From Cellulomonas humilata (lineage in GTDB: Bacteria > Actinomycetota > Actinomycetes > Actinomycetales > Cellulomonadaceae), in NCBI RefSeq assembly GCF_030814415.1, contig NZ_JAUSVB010000006.1, positions 310,001-374,000 on the forward strand: a stretch of 64,000 nt of DNA, read 5' to 3'. Under the pieces are notes generated by a model. The model saw only the letters and a list, made by a program, of their open reading frames with translations, had not been told where the DNA came from and did no database searches. Both the position numbers and the translations under genes were made by a program. This document shows, in pieces, positions 1 through 12,072 of this stretch. Within the stretch, counting starts at the first letter, position 1; every line of letters starts with the position of its first letter.

Positions 1-2186
1 ACCGCGTGCGCCAGCAGGTCATCCAGCTCGTCTCCGGCTACCAGGGCAAGGAGCCCGTCGCCGCCGGCGGTCCGCAGGAGGGGCAGCCCTCGGGCAGCGC
101 CGTCCTCGACCAGTTCGGCCGCAACCTCACGCAGGCTGCGCGCGACGGCAAGCTCGACCCGGTCATCGGGCGCGAGAAGGAGATCGAGCGGGTCATGCAG
201 GTGCTGTCCCGCCGCACCAAGAACAACCCGGTCCTCATCGGGGAGCCCGGCGTCGGCAAGACCGCCGTCGTCGAGGGCCTCGCGCAGGACATCGTGCGCG
301 GCGACGTGCCCGAGACGCTCAAGGACAAGCAGCTCTACACGCTGGACCTGGGCGCGCTCGTGGCCGGCAGCCGCTACCGCGGTGACTTCGAGGAGCGCCT
401 GAAGAAGGTCCTCAAGGAGATCCGCACCCGCGGCGACATCATCCTGTTCATCGACGAGATCCACACCCTCGTCGGGGCGGGTGCCGCCGAGGGCGCCATC
501 GACGCCGCGAGCATCCTCAAGCCGATGCTGGCGCGCGGCGAGCTGCAGACCATCGGTGCCACCACGCTCGACGAGTACCGCAAGTACGTCGAGAAGGACC
601 CGGCCCTGGAGCGTCGCTTCCAGCCGATCCAGGTGGCCGAGCCCAACCTGGCGCACGCGATCGAGATCCTCAAGGGTCTGCGCGACCGGTACGAGGCGCA
701 CCACCGCGTGTCCATCACGGACGCCGCCCTGGTCGCCGCCGCCACCCTGGCGGACCGGTACGTCAACGACCGCTACCTGCCGGACAAGGCGATCGACCTG
801 GTCGACGAGGCCGGCGCCCGCCTGCGCATCCGCCGCATGACGGCTCCCCCGGAGCTGCGCGAGCTCGACGAGCAGATCGCCGAGACGCGCCGCGACAAGG
901 AGTCGGCGATCGACGAGCAGGACTTCGAGAAGGCAGCCCGTCTCCGCGACGCCGAGAAGCAGCTCGGTCTCAAGCGCGTGGAGAAGGAGAAGGCCTGGAA
1001 GTCCGGCGACCTCGACGCGGTCGCGGAGGTGGACGAGGAGCTCATCGCCGAGGTGCTGGCGATCGCCACGGGCATCCCGGTGTTCAAGCTCACCGAGGAG
1101 GAGTCCAGCCGCCTGCTCCACATGGAGGAGAACCTGCACAAGCGGGTCGTCGGCCAGGACGCCGCCATCAAGGCGCTCTCGCAGGCCATCCGTCGTACGC
1201 GTGCCGGGCTCAAGGACCCGAAGCGTCCCGGTGGGTCGTTCATCTTCGCCGGCCCCACGGGCGTCGGGAAGACCGAGCTGGCCAAGGCGCTCGCGGAGTT
1301 CCTCTTCGGCGACGAGAACGCGCTGATCCAGCTCGACATGTCCGAGTTCTCGGAGAAGCACACGGTCTCGCGGCTGTTCGGCTCGCCCCCCGGCTACGTC
1401 GGGTACGACGAGGGTGGCCAGCTCACGGAGAAGGTCCGTCGCAAGCCGTTCTCGGTGGTCCTCTTCGACGAGGTCGAGAAGGCCCACGCGGACATCTTCA
1501 ACTCGCTGCTGCAGATCCTCGAGGACGGTCGCCTGACCGACTCGCAGGGCCGCGTGGTCGACTTCAAGAACACCGTCATCATCATGACCACGAACCTCGG
1601 CACCCGGGACATCGCCAAGGGCCTCATGACCGGCTTCCAGGCCGGCGGGGACCTGTCGACGTCGTACGAGCGCATGAAGTCCAAGGTCAACGACGAGCTC
1701 AAGCAGCACTTCCGGCCTGAGTTCCTCAACCGCGTCGACGACGTGGTCGTGTTCCCGCAGCTGTCCCAGCCGGAGATCTTCCAGATCGTCGACCTCATGG
1801 TCGCCAAGCTGGCCAAGCGTCTGCGGGACAAGGACATGGACATCGAGATCACGCCCGCGGCCAAGAAGCTGCTGTCGGAGAAGGGTTACGACCCGGTCCT
1901 GGGTGCTCGGCCGCTGCGCCGCGCCATCCAGCGGGACATCGAGGACGCGCTGTCCGAGAAGATCCTGTTCGGCGAGCTCAAGGCCGGTCAGCTGGTGATC
2001 GTGGACGCCGAGGGCGAAGGTCTGCTCGGGGAGTTCACGTTCCGTGGCGTCCCGCGCGGCGCGCACCCGGCCGAGCCGGTCGCCGTCGGAGCCTCCTACG
2101 GCACCCCCGGCTCGGGCACCGACCTGCCCGCCGCCGGTCCGACCATCAGCGACAGCGGGACGGGAACCCTGCCCCAGGTGGGCTGA
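1..2186 (+). CDS. clpC: ATP-dependent Clp protease ATP-binding subunit ClpC (5' truncated)
   Basis: AAA+ unfoldase that feeds substrates to ClpP in the cytoplasm. The reading frame is open from base 3 and the first visible residues are already internal ClpC sequence, so the N-terminal Clp repeat domain lies before the window. Two nucleotide-binding domains are visible: Walker A GEPGVGKT near 241-264 with Walker B FIDEIH near 450, and a second Walker A GPTGVGKT near 1252-1275 with Walker B LFDEVEKAH. A UVR-like stretch (DEQDFEKAARLRDAE) near 910-955 lies between them, which marks ClpC rather than ClpA or ClpB. The C-terminal tail after about 2050 is rich in Gly, Pro and Ala. A strong hairpin follows the stop. 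Confidence 0.96.
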   Translation, partial: RVRQQVIQLVSGYQGKEPVAAGGPQEGQPSGSAVLDQFGRNLTQAARDGKLDPVIGREKEIERVMQVLSRRTKNNPVLIGEPGVGKTAVVEGLAQDIVRGDVPETLKDKQLYTLDLGALVAGSRYRGDFEERLKKVLKEIRTRGDIILFIDEIHTLVGAGAAEGAIDAASILKPMLARGELQTIGATTLDEYRKYVEKDPALERRFQPIQVAEPNLAHAIEILKGLRDRYEAHHRVSITDAALVAAATLADRYVNDRYLPDKAIDLVDEAGARLRIRRMTAPPELRELDEQIAETRRDKESAIDEQDFEKAARLRDAEKQLGLKRVEKEKAWKSGDLDAVAEVDEELIAEVLAIATGIPVFKLTEEESSRLLHMEENLHKRVVGQDAAIKALSQAIRRTRAGLKDPKRPGGSFIFAGPTGVGKTELAKALAEFLFGDENALIQLDMSEFSEKHTVSRLFGSPPGYVGYDEGGQLTEKVRRKPFSVVLFDEVEKAHADIFNSLLQILEDGRLTDSQGRVVDFKNTVIIMTTNLGTRDIAKGLMTGFQAGGDLSTSYERMKSKVNDELKQHFRPEFLNRVDDVVVFPQLSQPEIFQIVDLMVAKLAKRLRDKDMDIEITPAAKKLLSEKGYDPVLGARPLRRAIQRDIEDALSEKILFGELKAGQLVIVDAEGEGLLGEFTFRGVPRGAHPAEPVAVGASYGTPGSGTDLPAAGPTISDSGTGTLPQVG

Positions 2187-2200
2187 CCCGCACCGCACGC

Positions 2201-2242
2201 ACGACGAACGCCCCGGTCCTCACGGACCGGGGCGTTCGTCGT
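2201..2242 (+). terminator. Intrinsic-type terminator after clpC
   Basis: A perfect 19-bp inverted repeat (2201-2219 with 2224-2242) closes on a 4-base TCAC loop, 14 bases after the clpC stop codon. There is no long T tract, as is usual for high-GC actinobacterial terminators. Confidence 0.9.
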
Positions 2243-2263
2243 GTCCAGATCGGCACCCACCGA

Positions 2264-2354
2264 GCCGAACTCGTCGCTCGCGGCCGAACTCGCCCGCTGC
2301 AACAGACGAGTTCGGCCCGGACCAACGAGTTCGGCCGCGGCTGACGATCTCGGC
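2264..2354. repeat. 19-bp-period head-to-head repeat array (family A, copy 1)
   Basis: Units of GCCGAACTCG start at 2264 and 2283 (19 bp apart). The inverted unit ACGAGTTCGGC starts at 2306 and 2325, with a degenerate copy (ACGATCTCGGC) at 2344, again 19 bp apart. The two orientations meet in a 34-bp imperfect palindrome (2283-2316) with TGCAAC at its centre. A similar array lies at 50857-50966. The array fills the gap between the clpC terminator and the next gene, and I see no gene in it. Confidence 0.85.
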
Positions 2355-2386
2355 GCGCGCGGACCGGCGGTGGCAGGGTGGGGGGC

Positions 2387-3847
2387 ATGCCTGGACTGCG
2401 TCGACTGCCCCGTTCCACGCCCGAGGAGCAGGGGGTCGACCCGCGGGCACTCCTGCGGCTGGTCGACGCGCTCGTCGGCTGGCCCGAGCTGCACTCGCTG
2501 ATGGTGGTGCGGCACGGGTCGGTGGTCGCCGAGGGGTGGGCTGCGCCGTTCGCGCCGGACCGGCTGCACGAGTTCTTCTCGCTGAGCAAGAGCTTCACGT
2601 CGACGGCGGTCGGGTTCGCGGTGGCGGACGGTCTGCTGGGTGTCGACGACCTCGTCCTCGACCACTTCGCCGACGAGGCGCCGAAGGACCCGGACGAGAA
2701 CCTGCGGCGGATGCGGCTCCGGGACCTGCTGACGATGACCACCGGGCACGCGGACGACCCCACGGAGCGGGTGTTCCAGACGGGGGACTGGGTCAGGGCG
2801 TTCCTCGCGGAGCCGGTGGAGCACGAACCCGGCACGTTCTTCGTCTACAACACCGCCGGCACGCACCTGCTCGCGGCGCTGGTGCAGAAGGTCACCGGCC
2901 AGCGGTTGCTCGACTACCTCGAGCCCCGGCTGTTCGAGCCGCTCGGCATCGAGGGGGCGACCTGGCAGCAGTCGCCGGGCGGCGTCGACGTCGGCGGCTC
3001 GGGGATGTCGGGGACCACCGAGGACATCGCGGTGTTCGGCCAGCTCTACCTGCAGGACGGGGTCTGGGAGGGGGACCGGGTGATCCCCGAGGGCTGGGTG
3101 GGCGAGGCGACGCGCGCGCAGGTGCCCAACGACACGAACCCCGACATCGACTGGGCGCAGGGGTACGGCTACCAGTTCTGGCGCGGTCGGCACGACAGCT
3201 ACCGCGGGGACGGCGCGTTCGGTCAGTACTGCGTGGTGCTGCCCGAGCGGGACGTCGTCGTGGCCATCACCGCGGGGGTCGGCGAGATGCACGGCGAGCT
3301 CGCCCTGGTGTGGGAGCACCTGCTGCCCGGGCTCGCCGACGGTCCGCTCCCGGACGACCACGACGGCCGCCGGCTCCTCGGCGAGCGGCTGGCCGGGTTG
3401 CGGCTGGACCCGCCGCACGGTGCACCGACGTCGCGGACCGGTGCGCGGCTCGACGGTCGGACGATCACCTTCGAGCCGAACGAGCTGGGCATCCGGAACG
3501 CGGTGCTGGAGGTCGGTGACGGGCACGACCGGCTGACCGTCGACCACGAGGAGGAGACGGTGATCGTCTCGGTCGGGCACGCGCAGCCGGCGCTCACCCG
3601 GACCACCCTGCGGCGGCCGGCGGATCCCGAGGACGTGCTGGTCAGCGGCGCGTGGACCACTCCCGACACCTACGTGCTCACCTTCCGGTTCGTGGAGTCG
3701 CCGTTCGTGGTCACGGCGACCGCCACGGTGACGGGTGACGACGTGGTGGTGGACGGCGGGTTCAACGTCGCCTTCGGGCCGACGACCGTGCCGCGGCTGA
3801 CGGGCACGGTGGTGCGGGACGTCGACGAGGACATCTGGGTCGGCTGA
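2387..3847 (+). CDS. Serine hydrolase, beta-lactamase/class C-like family
   Basis: Predicted penicillin-binding-fold hydrolase of about 486 residues. The catalytic SxxK motif is SLSK (about residue 65) and the second motif is YNTAG (about residue 152). A C-terminal beta-rich region of about 150 residues follows the hydrolase domain, as in many esterase or D-aminopeptidase relatives. No signal peptide is evident, so it is probably cytoplasmic. I chose the ATG at 2387 because AGGGTGGGGGG precedes it; a GTG at 2378 in the same frame is the alternative. It converges on the next gene with a gap of only 10 bases. The substrate cannot be told from the sequence. Confidence 0.85.
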   Translation: MPGLRRLPRSTPEEQGVDPRALLRLVDALVGWPELHSLMVVRHGSVVAEGWAAPFAPDRLHEFFSLSKSFTSTAVGFAVADGLLGVDDLVLDHFADEAPKDPDENLRRMRLRDLLTMTTGHADDPTERVFQTGDWVRAFLAEPVEHEPGTFFVYNTAGTHLLAALVQKVTGQRLLDYLEPRLFEPLGIEGATWQQSPGGVDVGGSGMSGTTEDIAVFGQLYLQDGVWEGDRVIPEGWVGEATRAQVPNDTNPDIDWAQGYGYQFWRGRHDSYRGDGAFGQYCVVLPERDVVVAITAGVGEMHGELALVWEHLLPGLADGPLPDDHDGRRLLGERLAGLRLDPPHGAPTSRTGARLDGRTITFEPNELGIRNAVLEVGDGHDRLTVDHEEETVIVSVGHAQPALTRTTLRRPADPEDVLVSGAWTTPDTYVLTFRFVESPFVVTATATVTGDDVVVDGGFNVAFGPTTVPRLTGTVVRDVDEDIWVG

Positions 3848-3857
3848 GCGCGTCTCC

Positions 3858-5066
3858 TCAGCTGAGCTCCAGGACCGTCCACCAGTCGTTGACGTCGCGC
3901 TTGCGGAAGCCGGTGACCTCCTGCTGGCCGGCGGTCAGGCGGGGGTCGGACGCGCGGTGGGAGTGCAGTGCGGCGTCCGTCGCGACGTGTACGAGGCGGA
4001 CGCGGGCGCCGGCGGTCCACGGTCGCGCGTCGACCACCTCCACCCGCCAGTCCGCGGCGGCGTCGGCCGTGTCGGAGGCGCTGACCTGCTGCTGGTGCGA
4101 GAGCGGTGACTGCACGCCGGCGCTGCTGCGGAGCCATCGACCCGTGGACAGGTGCCGCAGCCGGACGACCGACCCGTCGCGCAGGTCGGTGCCGGCCGGA
4201 GTCCCGTTGGTCCCGACGAGCAGCCAGCGGTCGTTGTCGTCGGATCCCTCGAAGCAGGTGACCTGCTGGAGGCCGTCGGTGCCGGGGTGGGTGTACGGCA
4301 GGTCGTGGGAGTGCAGGGTCAGCCCGGTCCACACGTGCGACAGCTTGACGGTGTCCCCGGTGGACACCGGGTCCTTGACGCCGGGCGGCTTCCTGGTGAG
4401 AACGCGCGGGCGTCGTGGCGTGTAGTCCTGCAGGAAGAACCCCCGCCACGAGTGGCCGTTGGACGCGGTCCAGTCGTGCTGGTCCGCGTCGGACGTGAGC
4501 GTCACCGCCTTGCGGGGCGTGTTGTTGTCGTAGACCAGCACGGTCGTCCGGCCGGTGGCGCGGTCCTGCTCGTAGCCGTACGCGACGACCTGGTGGTTGT
4601 CGCCGATGGAGCCGAGGCTGCGTGCGACGACCAGTCCGAGCACCACGGGCCGGCCCGCGTCGATGGACGCGATGAGCCGGGGGAGCTCCTCCTCCTTGGT
4701 CCAGCGCGTGACGCCCTTGAACACCCAGGTCTCGTCGTCGGAGTGCATGGACCACGTGACGAACTTGGCGGCGGAGCCGGTGAAGAACGAGTCCCGCAGG
4801 CGCTGCGTGAACAGCTGCGCGAGCCAGTGGCTGTCGGGCGGGACCCGGCTGGGCGTCCACAGGTCGGAGCGCCACGCGGGAACCGGCTGGCCGGCCAGGA
4901 AGTAGTCGAGGGCCGCGAACGCCATCCCGCCGCACCGGCCGGCCGTGGTGATCCGGGCGCCGTTGGGCAGCGTGAGCACCTCGTTGACGAACGCGTTGGG
5001 GAAGGCGAACCCGTGGGTGGCGGGGTCGAACGCGACCGCCCGCCCCGTGAGGACCTGCTCCGGCAT
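3858..5066 (-). CDS. Papain/C39-like cysteine peptidase-fold protein fused to an SDF2-like MIR domain
   Basis: About 402 residues in two parts. The N-terminal 220 residues show a cysteine-protease-like arrangement: Cys45 in GRCGGMAF, His158 in GDNHQVVAYGY, and Asp180-Asn181 in VYDNNTP, which could be the catalytic triad. The C-terminal 170 residues look like a three-lobed MIR beta-trefoil, with LHSHDLPY and QQVTCF in lobe 1, RLRHLSTGRWL and SPLSHQQQVSA in lobe 2, and ALHSH, QQEVTGF and WWTVLE in lobe 3. These resemble eukaryotic SDF2 and O-mannosyltransferase MIR domains. No signal peptide is visible. The start at 5066 has GAGAGGGAC upstream. Peptidase activity and ligand are inferred, not shown. 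Confidence 0.72.
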   Translation of the reverse strand: MPEQVLTGRAVAFDPATHGFAFPNAFVNEVLTLPNGARITTAGRCGGMAFAALDYFLAGQPVPAWRSDLWTPSRVPPDSHWLAQLFTQRLRDSFFTGSAAKFVTWSMHSDDETWVFKGVTRWTKEEELPRLIASIDAGRPVVLGLVVARSLGSIGDNHQVVAYGYEQDRATGRTTVLVYDNNTPRKAVTLTSDADQHDWTASNGHSWRGFFLQDYTPRRPRVLTRKPPGVKDPVSTGDTVKLSHVWTGLTLHSHDLPYTHPGTDGLQQVTCFEGSDDNDRWLLVGTNGTPAGTDLRDGSVVRLRHLSTGRWLRSSAGVQSPLSHQQQVSASDTADAAADWRVEVVDARPWTAGARVRLVHVATDAALHSHRASDPRLTAGQQEVTGFRKRDVNDWWTVLELS

Positions 5067-5162
5067 CGACGTCCCTCTCGTCCCCGCGAGCCGCACGTCA
5101 GCGTGCAGCACCCTCGTGTCGAGGGTGACACGAAGGAGTCGGCGGGGCCGGGTGAGATACAT

Positions 5163-5194
5163 CGACGGCCCCGGTCGTCGGACCGGGGCCGTCG
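5163..5194 (-). terminator. Hairpin terminator after the beta-helix gene
   Basis: A 14-bp perfect stem (5163-5176 with 5181-5194) and a GTCG loop lie 15 bases past the stop of the upstream minus-strand gene. A second short hairpin (CACCCTC/GAGGGTG, 5109-5127) sits between it and the next start codon. Confidence 0.85.
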
Positions 5195-5209
5195 GTGCAT
5201 CTGCAGAGG

Positions 5210-7816
<2,607 letters not shown>

Positions 7817-7843
7817 GACAGTCCTTCGGATGGGGTGGTGGGA

Positions 7844-7886
7844 GCACGGCCCGGCCGGGCCTGATGCGGGTACGGCCGGGCCGTGC
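7844..7886 (-). terminator. Hairpin terminator after the DUF1996 gene
   Basis: A 13-bp perfect stem (7844-7856 with 7874-7886) with a 17-base loop lies just past the stop of the minus-strand DUF1996 gene. Confidence 0.75.
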
Positions 7887-7900
7887 GTCTGGGGGACCTG

Positions 7901-9289
7901 CTACGGGATGAGCTGGTAGTTCGCGTCCAGCACGGCTCCGGCCCACGGCTTGTACAGGTCGTAGCCGCGCGGGTTGCACTGCAGACCGCCGTTGATGCAG
8001 TGCTCGGTCAGCGCCTGGAGCACGGCCGGGTCCCACGCGTTGAAGAAGTCGTAGTGGAACGAGAACCCACGACCGCTGGAGAACCGGACGTCCGACATGT
8101 TCCCGGCGGCCGGCCACGACAGCTTGAACTCGATCATCGGCACCGCGACCGGGTGGCTGGCCGTGCACTCACCGTTGACCGGGTACGCCATGTGGCTCTT
8201 GTGGTTGGCCGAGTCGAGGTTGATGCCGTCCCAGCAGCTCGGTGCCTGGTAGCGGACGTTGAGCTGCGAGCCGACGGGGCAGTTCGCCGGGATGTCCCAG
8301 TTGAACGAGCTGTTCCCGCACTCGAAGCCCTCGACCGCGCCGGGGGCCGTCCGGAACTCCTCCTGGGTGGCCGTCATGCTGCCGACGAGGAAGCGCAGAC
8401 CCTGCGGGAACGGGACGACCTTCTTGTAGTCGATGATCCCGGTCTTGTAGTAGATGGTCTGCTCGTTGCTGGCGACGACCTTGTTCTCGCCGCGCATGAG
8501 GGTCGGGAACCAGTACGCCGACTCGTCCTGCGGCACCGTGCAGCTGGTGCTGTTCGCAGCCAGCAGCGACGCCGTCGTGGTGTTCGCGTTGGTCGAGCGG
8601 TTGCCCATGAACGTGTGGCTGTGCGACGCGCCCGCCTGGCCCGGGTAGACGATCGGGTCGTCGTTCAGCGTGTGCGTCGGGGTGCAGTTCGCCTGGAACT
8701 CGTGGTGCGTCACGGTCGTGTCGGCGCCCGGCGGGGCCGGCGGCAGCGGCTTCGGCGTGTGCGGAGGCGTGCTCGCGCCACCCGTGCCGTACACGGCGAG
8801 GTCCCACAGCGAGTAGCCGTAGCCCGTGCCGCGCGCGGTGAGGTTCAGCCGCAGGTAGCGGCCCGTGCCCGACGCGGCGACCGTCTGGTTGCCGCCGGTG
8901 CCGTTGGTGACGGTCGCGACGGTGGTCCAGGTGGTGCCGTTCGGGGAGAGCTGCACCTGGAACGCCTTGCCGTAGGCGGCCTCCCAGCGCAGCTCGACGC
9001 GGTCGACGGTGGCCGTGGCGCCCAGGTCGACCTGGATCCACTGCGCGTCGGAGAACTGGCTGGCCCAGCGGGTGTTCCCGTTGCCGTCGACGGCCTTGGA
9101 CGCGGTGAAGTCCGGGCCCTCCGCCGACGAGGACGTGGCGAGCTTGCCCTGCGAGATGTTGACGGGTGCGGCGCTCGCGGTGGTGGCGATCGCGACGCCG
9201 AGACCGGTCGCGACGAGCACGGCGGACAGTGCTCCGGCCAGCACGGCCCGGGCTTTCCGTGAGCGTGGTGCGTGGAGATGGGTGGGCAT
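7901..9289 (-). CDS. Secreted discoidin-DUF1996 domain protein
   Basis: 462 residues. Sec signal peptide at about 1-40 (TTASA/APV), one discoidin (F5/8C) domain at about 41-167, a Pro-rich linker, then a DUF1996 region from about residue 188 to 440 with SHSHTFMGN, YWFPTL, SCWDG and SHMAYP. DUF1996 is known mainly from fungi and actinobacteria and has no established activity. ATG at 9289 is preceded by GGAGACC. The single discoidin domain is close in sequence to those of both neighbours, so all three proteins probably bind the same kind of glycan. Confidence 0.85.
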   Translation of the reverse strand: MPTHLHAPRSRKARAVLAGALSAVLVATGLGVAIATTASAAPVNISQGKLATSSSAEGPDFTASKAVDGNGNTRWASQFSDAQWIQVDLGATATVDRVELRWEAAYGKAFQVQLSPNGTTWTTVATVTNGTGGNQTVAASGTGRYLRLNLTARGTGYGYSLWDLAVYGTGGASTPPHTPKPLPPAPPGADTTVTHHEFQANCTPTHTLNDDPIVYPGQAGASHSHTFMGNRSTNANTTTASLLAANSTSCTVPQDESAYWFPTLMRGENKVVASNEQTIYYKTGIIDYKKVVPFPQGLRFLVGSMTATQEEFRTAPGAVEGFECGNSSFNWDIPANCPVGSQLNVRYQAPSCWDGINLDSANHKSHMAYPVNGECTASHPVAVPMIEFKLSWPAAGNMSDVRFSSGRGFSFHYDFFNAWDPAVLQALTEHCINGGLQCNPRGYDLYKPWAGAVLDANYQLIP

Positions 9290-9390
9290 GAGGTCTCCTT
9301 CGGACGAGGTGCGGAAGGGACCCGAAGGTGGTGCGACGATGCACACGACCCTCAGGCGGTTCGGCTCTGTGAGGGGTTGGCCGAGGGTGG

Positions 9391-9424
9391 GTGCCCGGGG
9401 CGGGTGGCCGCCCGCCCCGGGCAC
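9391..9424 (-). terminator. Hairpin terminator after the clan GH-A glycosidase gene
   Basis: A 14-bp perfect stem (9391-9404 with 9411-9424) with a 6-base loop lies 12 bases past the stop of the minus-strand glycosidase gene. Confidence 0.88.
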
Positions 9425-9435
9425 GTCCTACTCGC

Positions 9436-12072
9436 TCAGGAGTAGATCCCGAGCTCGTACAGCGAGTAGCCGTACGCGGTGCCGCGGGCTGTCCCGTGCA
9501 CCCGCACGTAGCGGGCCGAGCCGGCGGTGTTCAGGGTGTCGACGTTCCCGTCGCCGGCGGTGACCGTGGTCAGGGTCGACCACGCGTTCCCGTCGTTCGA
9601 CGTCTCGATGCGGTAGCCCTTGCCGAACGCGGACTCCCACACCAGCTGGACCGAGGAGAACGAGCGGACCGAGCCCAGGTCGACCTGGATCCACTCGTCG
9701 TCGGCCCAGTTGCTGGCCCACCGGGTGGCGTAGTCGCCGTCGGTGGCCTGCCCCGGCGTGAAGTTGCCGTTGTAAGGGTCGAAGGACGACGCCGTGGCCG
9801 GTCGGCCCTTGGCGATGTTCGTGCCGCTGACGGCCGGCGGGACCACGCGGAGCGAGCGCGTCTCGACGCCCACGTTGCCCTTGCCGTCCTCCGCGAACAC
9901 GTAGACCTTCCAGACGCCGAGCGTCTGCGGGGCCGTCACCGAGAACGTCGTGCCGCTGCGCGTGAACGTCGCCGGGGCCAGGCCGCCGGAGTCGTTGATG
10001 TACTTGCTGTTCAGCAGCACGTTGTAGGTGATCGGGTCACCGTTCGGGTCGCTCGCCGCGGCGTTCACCGTGAACGTCGAGCCGGCCACCACGGCACCGC
10101 TGTTGGCGACGGTCATCGAGCTGAACGTCGGGGGAGTGTTGACGCCCGCCGCCCCGGCCGAGCCGCCGTACGCCTTGGCGATCGCGTAGTACGAGAGCCG
10201 CTTGTTGTTGCCCGGCTTCACGTTGAACCAGATGCCGCCGAAGTCGCCCTCGTTGCCGTAGTGGAACAGGGTGGCGCCGAGCGCGACGCCCGAGTGCGCC
10301 TTGATGCAGCTCCACGCCCGCGTGTACCCGTCGGCGTTCTGCTGGTCGGTGCCCTGGTCGGGAACGCCGTTGGCGTCGTCGGGAACCTCCCACTCGCCGG
10401 CCGGGCCGCCCTCGGTGATGAGGTACGGCTTGGTGTAGCCGCCCGCTATCCACGTCGCCTTGGCGTCGCACACCGCGTTGTAGGAGTTCAGGCCGTACAG
10501 GTCCAGGTCCGGGGAGCTGGCCTTGTAGTACGGCCACGCGCCGGTCCACGCGTCCGTCGACGTCACCGGGTGGGTCGGGTCGATCTGGTGGATGCGCTTG
10601 GCGGCGTCGTTGACGAACGTCGCGTACGCGGTGCGCTGCGCCTCGAGCTCGGCGCCCGAGTAGCAGTTGCCCAGACCCAGCAGGGACTCGTTGCCGACGT
10701 TCCACATGAGCACGCCGGGGTGGTCCTTGTACGCCGTGACCCAGGAGACGATGTCGTTCATCGAGTTGGCCTTGTAGGTGGCGTCGGTGACGTAGTTCGG
10801 GCAGCCGCCCGAGCCGGGGCCGCCGCCGGGAGCGAGCCAGAAGCCCGCGACCGTGCGCATGCCCGCGGCCGCTGCCGCGTCGAACAGGACCTTCGAGCCC
10901 GCGTCGGTGCCCCACGTGCGGATGGTGTTGACGCCCATCGCCTTGAGGTTGGCCGCGTGCTGCGGGAACTCGGCCGGTGCCGGGCCCCACGTCATGCCCT
11001 TGGTGACCCAGTTCTGACCGTTGACCAGCAGAGCCCAGTTGCCCTGGCTGCCCGCGATCCGCACCTTGCCGTCGGCCGGACCGGTGGGGTCAGGGCCGGG
11101 TGTCGTCGGGTCGGGCGTCGGCGTGCCCGTCGTCTTCACGGACACCTCCCACAGCGAGAAGCCGTAGCCGGTCGCACGGGTCTGCAGGTCGAGCCGCAGG
11201 TACCGGGCGGTGCCGCTGACCGCGATCGACTGCGTGCCGCCGGTGCCGTTCGTGACCGTCGACAGGGTCGTCCACGTCGTGCCGTTGGTGGAGCCCTGGA
11301 CGCGGAACGCCTTGCCGTACGCGCCCTCCCAGCTCAGCGTGACGTTGCAGACGGACTGGCTCGCGCCGAGGTCCACCTGCCACCACTGGTTGTCGGCGAA
11401 CGTGCTCGCCCAGCGCGTGCCGGCGTTGCCGTCGACCGCGAGGCCTGCCGCCGTGCCCGCGCCCTGCTCGGAGGACGACGCGGTCGCGGTCTTGCCCTGC
11501 GCGACGTTGGTCGTGCCGCACGTGCCCGTCGGCGGCTGGGTCCCGCCCGGGGTGCCGTAGACCTGCACCTCCCAGAGGGAGTAGCCGTAGCCGGTGGCGC
11601 GCTTGGTGCCCAGCAGCTGCACGTACCGGCCGCTGCCGGTCACGTCCAGCGTCTCCTTGCCGCCCTTGCCGGTGGTCGTGGTGTAGATGCTCGTCCAGGA
11701 CGTGCCGTTGTCCGACGTCCGGATCTGGTAGCCCGACCCGTAGGCCGCCTCCCAGGTCAGGACGACCTGCTCGACCTGCGCGGTCGCTCCCAGGTCGATG
11801 GTCAGCCACTGCGCGTCGGACGGCGTGCTCGCCCAGCGGGTGCCGGCGTTGCCGTCGGTGACCGCAGACGCCGGCGTGTAGTCGGCGCTCTCGGTGGACG
11901 ACGCCGTGACGGTCTTGCCCTGCGAGAGCAGGACGGGCGCGGCCTGGGCGGCGGCGGCGGTACCGATGCCGGCCGCGACGAGCGCGGCGGCGACCAGGAC
12001 GCCGAGCATGCGGCGGCTGCGGCCGGGGGGTGGGGCGGTCCTGGCAGGTGGGTGGGTGGTGGTCGTGAACAC
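9436..12072 (-). CDS. Secreted clan GH-A glycoside hydrolase (GH2/GH5-like) with three discoidin domains
   Basis: 878 residues. Signal peptide about 1-44, two discoidin domains (about 46-173 and 188-318), a Pro/Thr/Asp linker, a TIM-barrel hydrolase (about 340-640), an Ig-like module (about 645-745) and a third discoidin domain to the C-terminus. The proposed acid/base is the Glu of WNVGNES and the nucleophile the Glu of YLITEGG, which is the clan GH-A pattern; the family itself is uncertain. GTG start at 12072 with GGAGGAG upstream. It lies divergent from the LacI gene at 12401, with a LacI-type operator 124 bases upstream of its start. Confidence 0.85.
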   Translation of the reverse strand: MFTTTTHPPARTAPPPGRSRRMLGVLVAAALVAAGIGTAAAAQAAPVLLSQGKTVTASSTESADYTPASAVTDGNAGTRWASTPSDAQWLTIDLGATAQVEQVVLTWEAAYGSGYQIRTSDNGTSWTSIYTTTTGKGGKETLDVTGSGRYVQLLGTKRATGYGYSLWEVQVYGTPGGTQPPTGTCGTTNVAQGKTATASSSEQGAGTAAGLAVDGNAGTRWASTFADNQWWQVDLGASQSVCNVTLSWEGAYGKAFRVQGSTNGTTWTTLSTVTNGTGGTQSIAVSGTARYLRLDLQTRATGYGFSLWEVSVKTTGTPTPDPTTPGPDPTGPADGKVRIAGSQGNWALLVNGQNWVTKGMTWGPAPAEFPQHAANLKAMGVNTIRTWGTDAGSKVLFDAAAAAGMRTVAGFWLAPGGGPGSGGCPNYVTDATYKANSMNDIVSWVTAYKDHPGVLMWNVGNESLLGLGNCYSGAELEAQRTAYATFVNDAAKRIHQIDPTHPVTSTDAWTGAWPYYKASSPDLDLYGLNSYNAVCDAKATWIAGGYTKPYLITEGGPAGEWEVPDDANGVPDQGTDQQNADGYTRAWSCIKAHSGVALGATLFHYGNEGDFGGIWFNVKPGNNKRLSYYAIAKAYGGSAGAAGVNTPPTFSSMTVANSGAVVAGSTFTVNAAASDPNGDPITYNVLLNSKYINDSGGLAPATFTRSGTTFSVTAPQTLGVWKVYVFAEDGKGNVGVETRSLRVVPPAVSGTNIAKGRPATASSFDPYNGNFTPGQATDGDYATRWASNWADDEWIQVDLGSVRSFSSVQLVWESAFGKGYRIETSNDGNAWSTLTTVTAGDGNVDTLNTAGSARYVRVHGTARGTAYGYSLYELGIYS

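Noticed and set aside
2264..2354. A short gene in the gap after clpC
   Set aside because: Short open frames here only read through the 19-bp repeats, on both strands alike, and have no RBS or domain.
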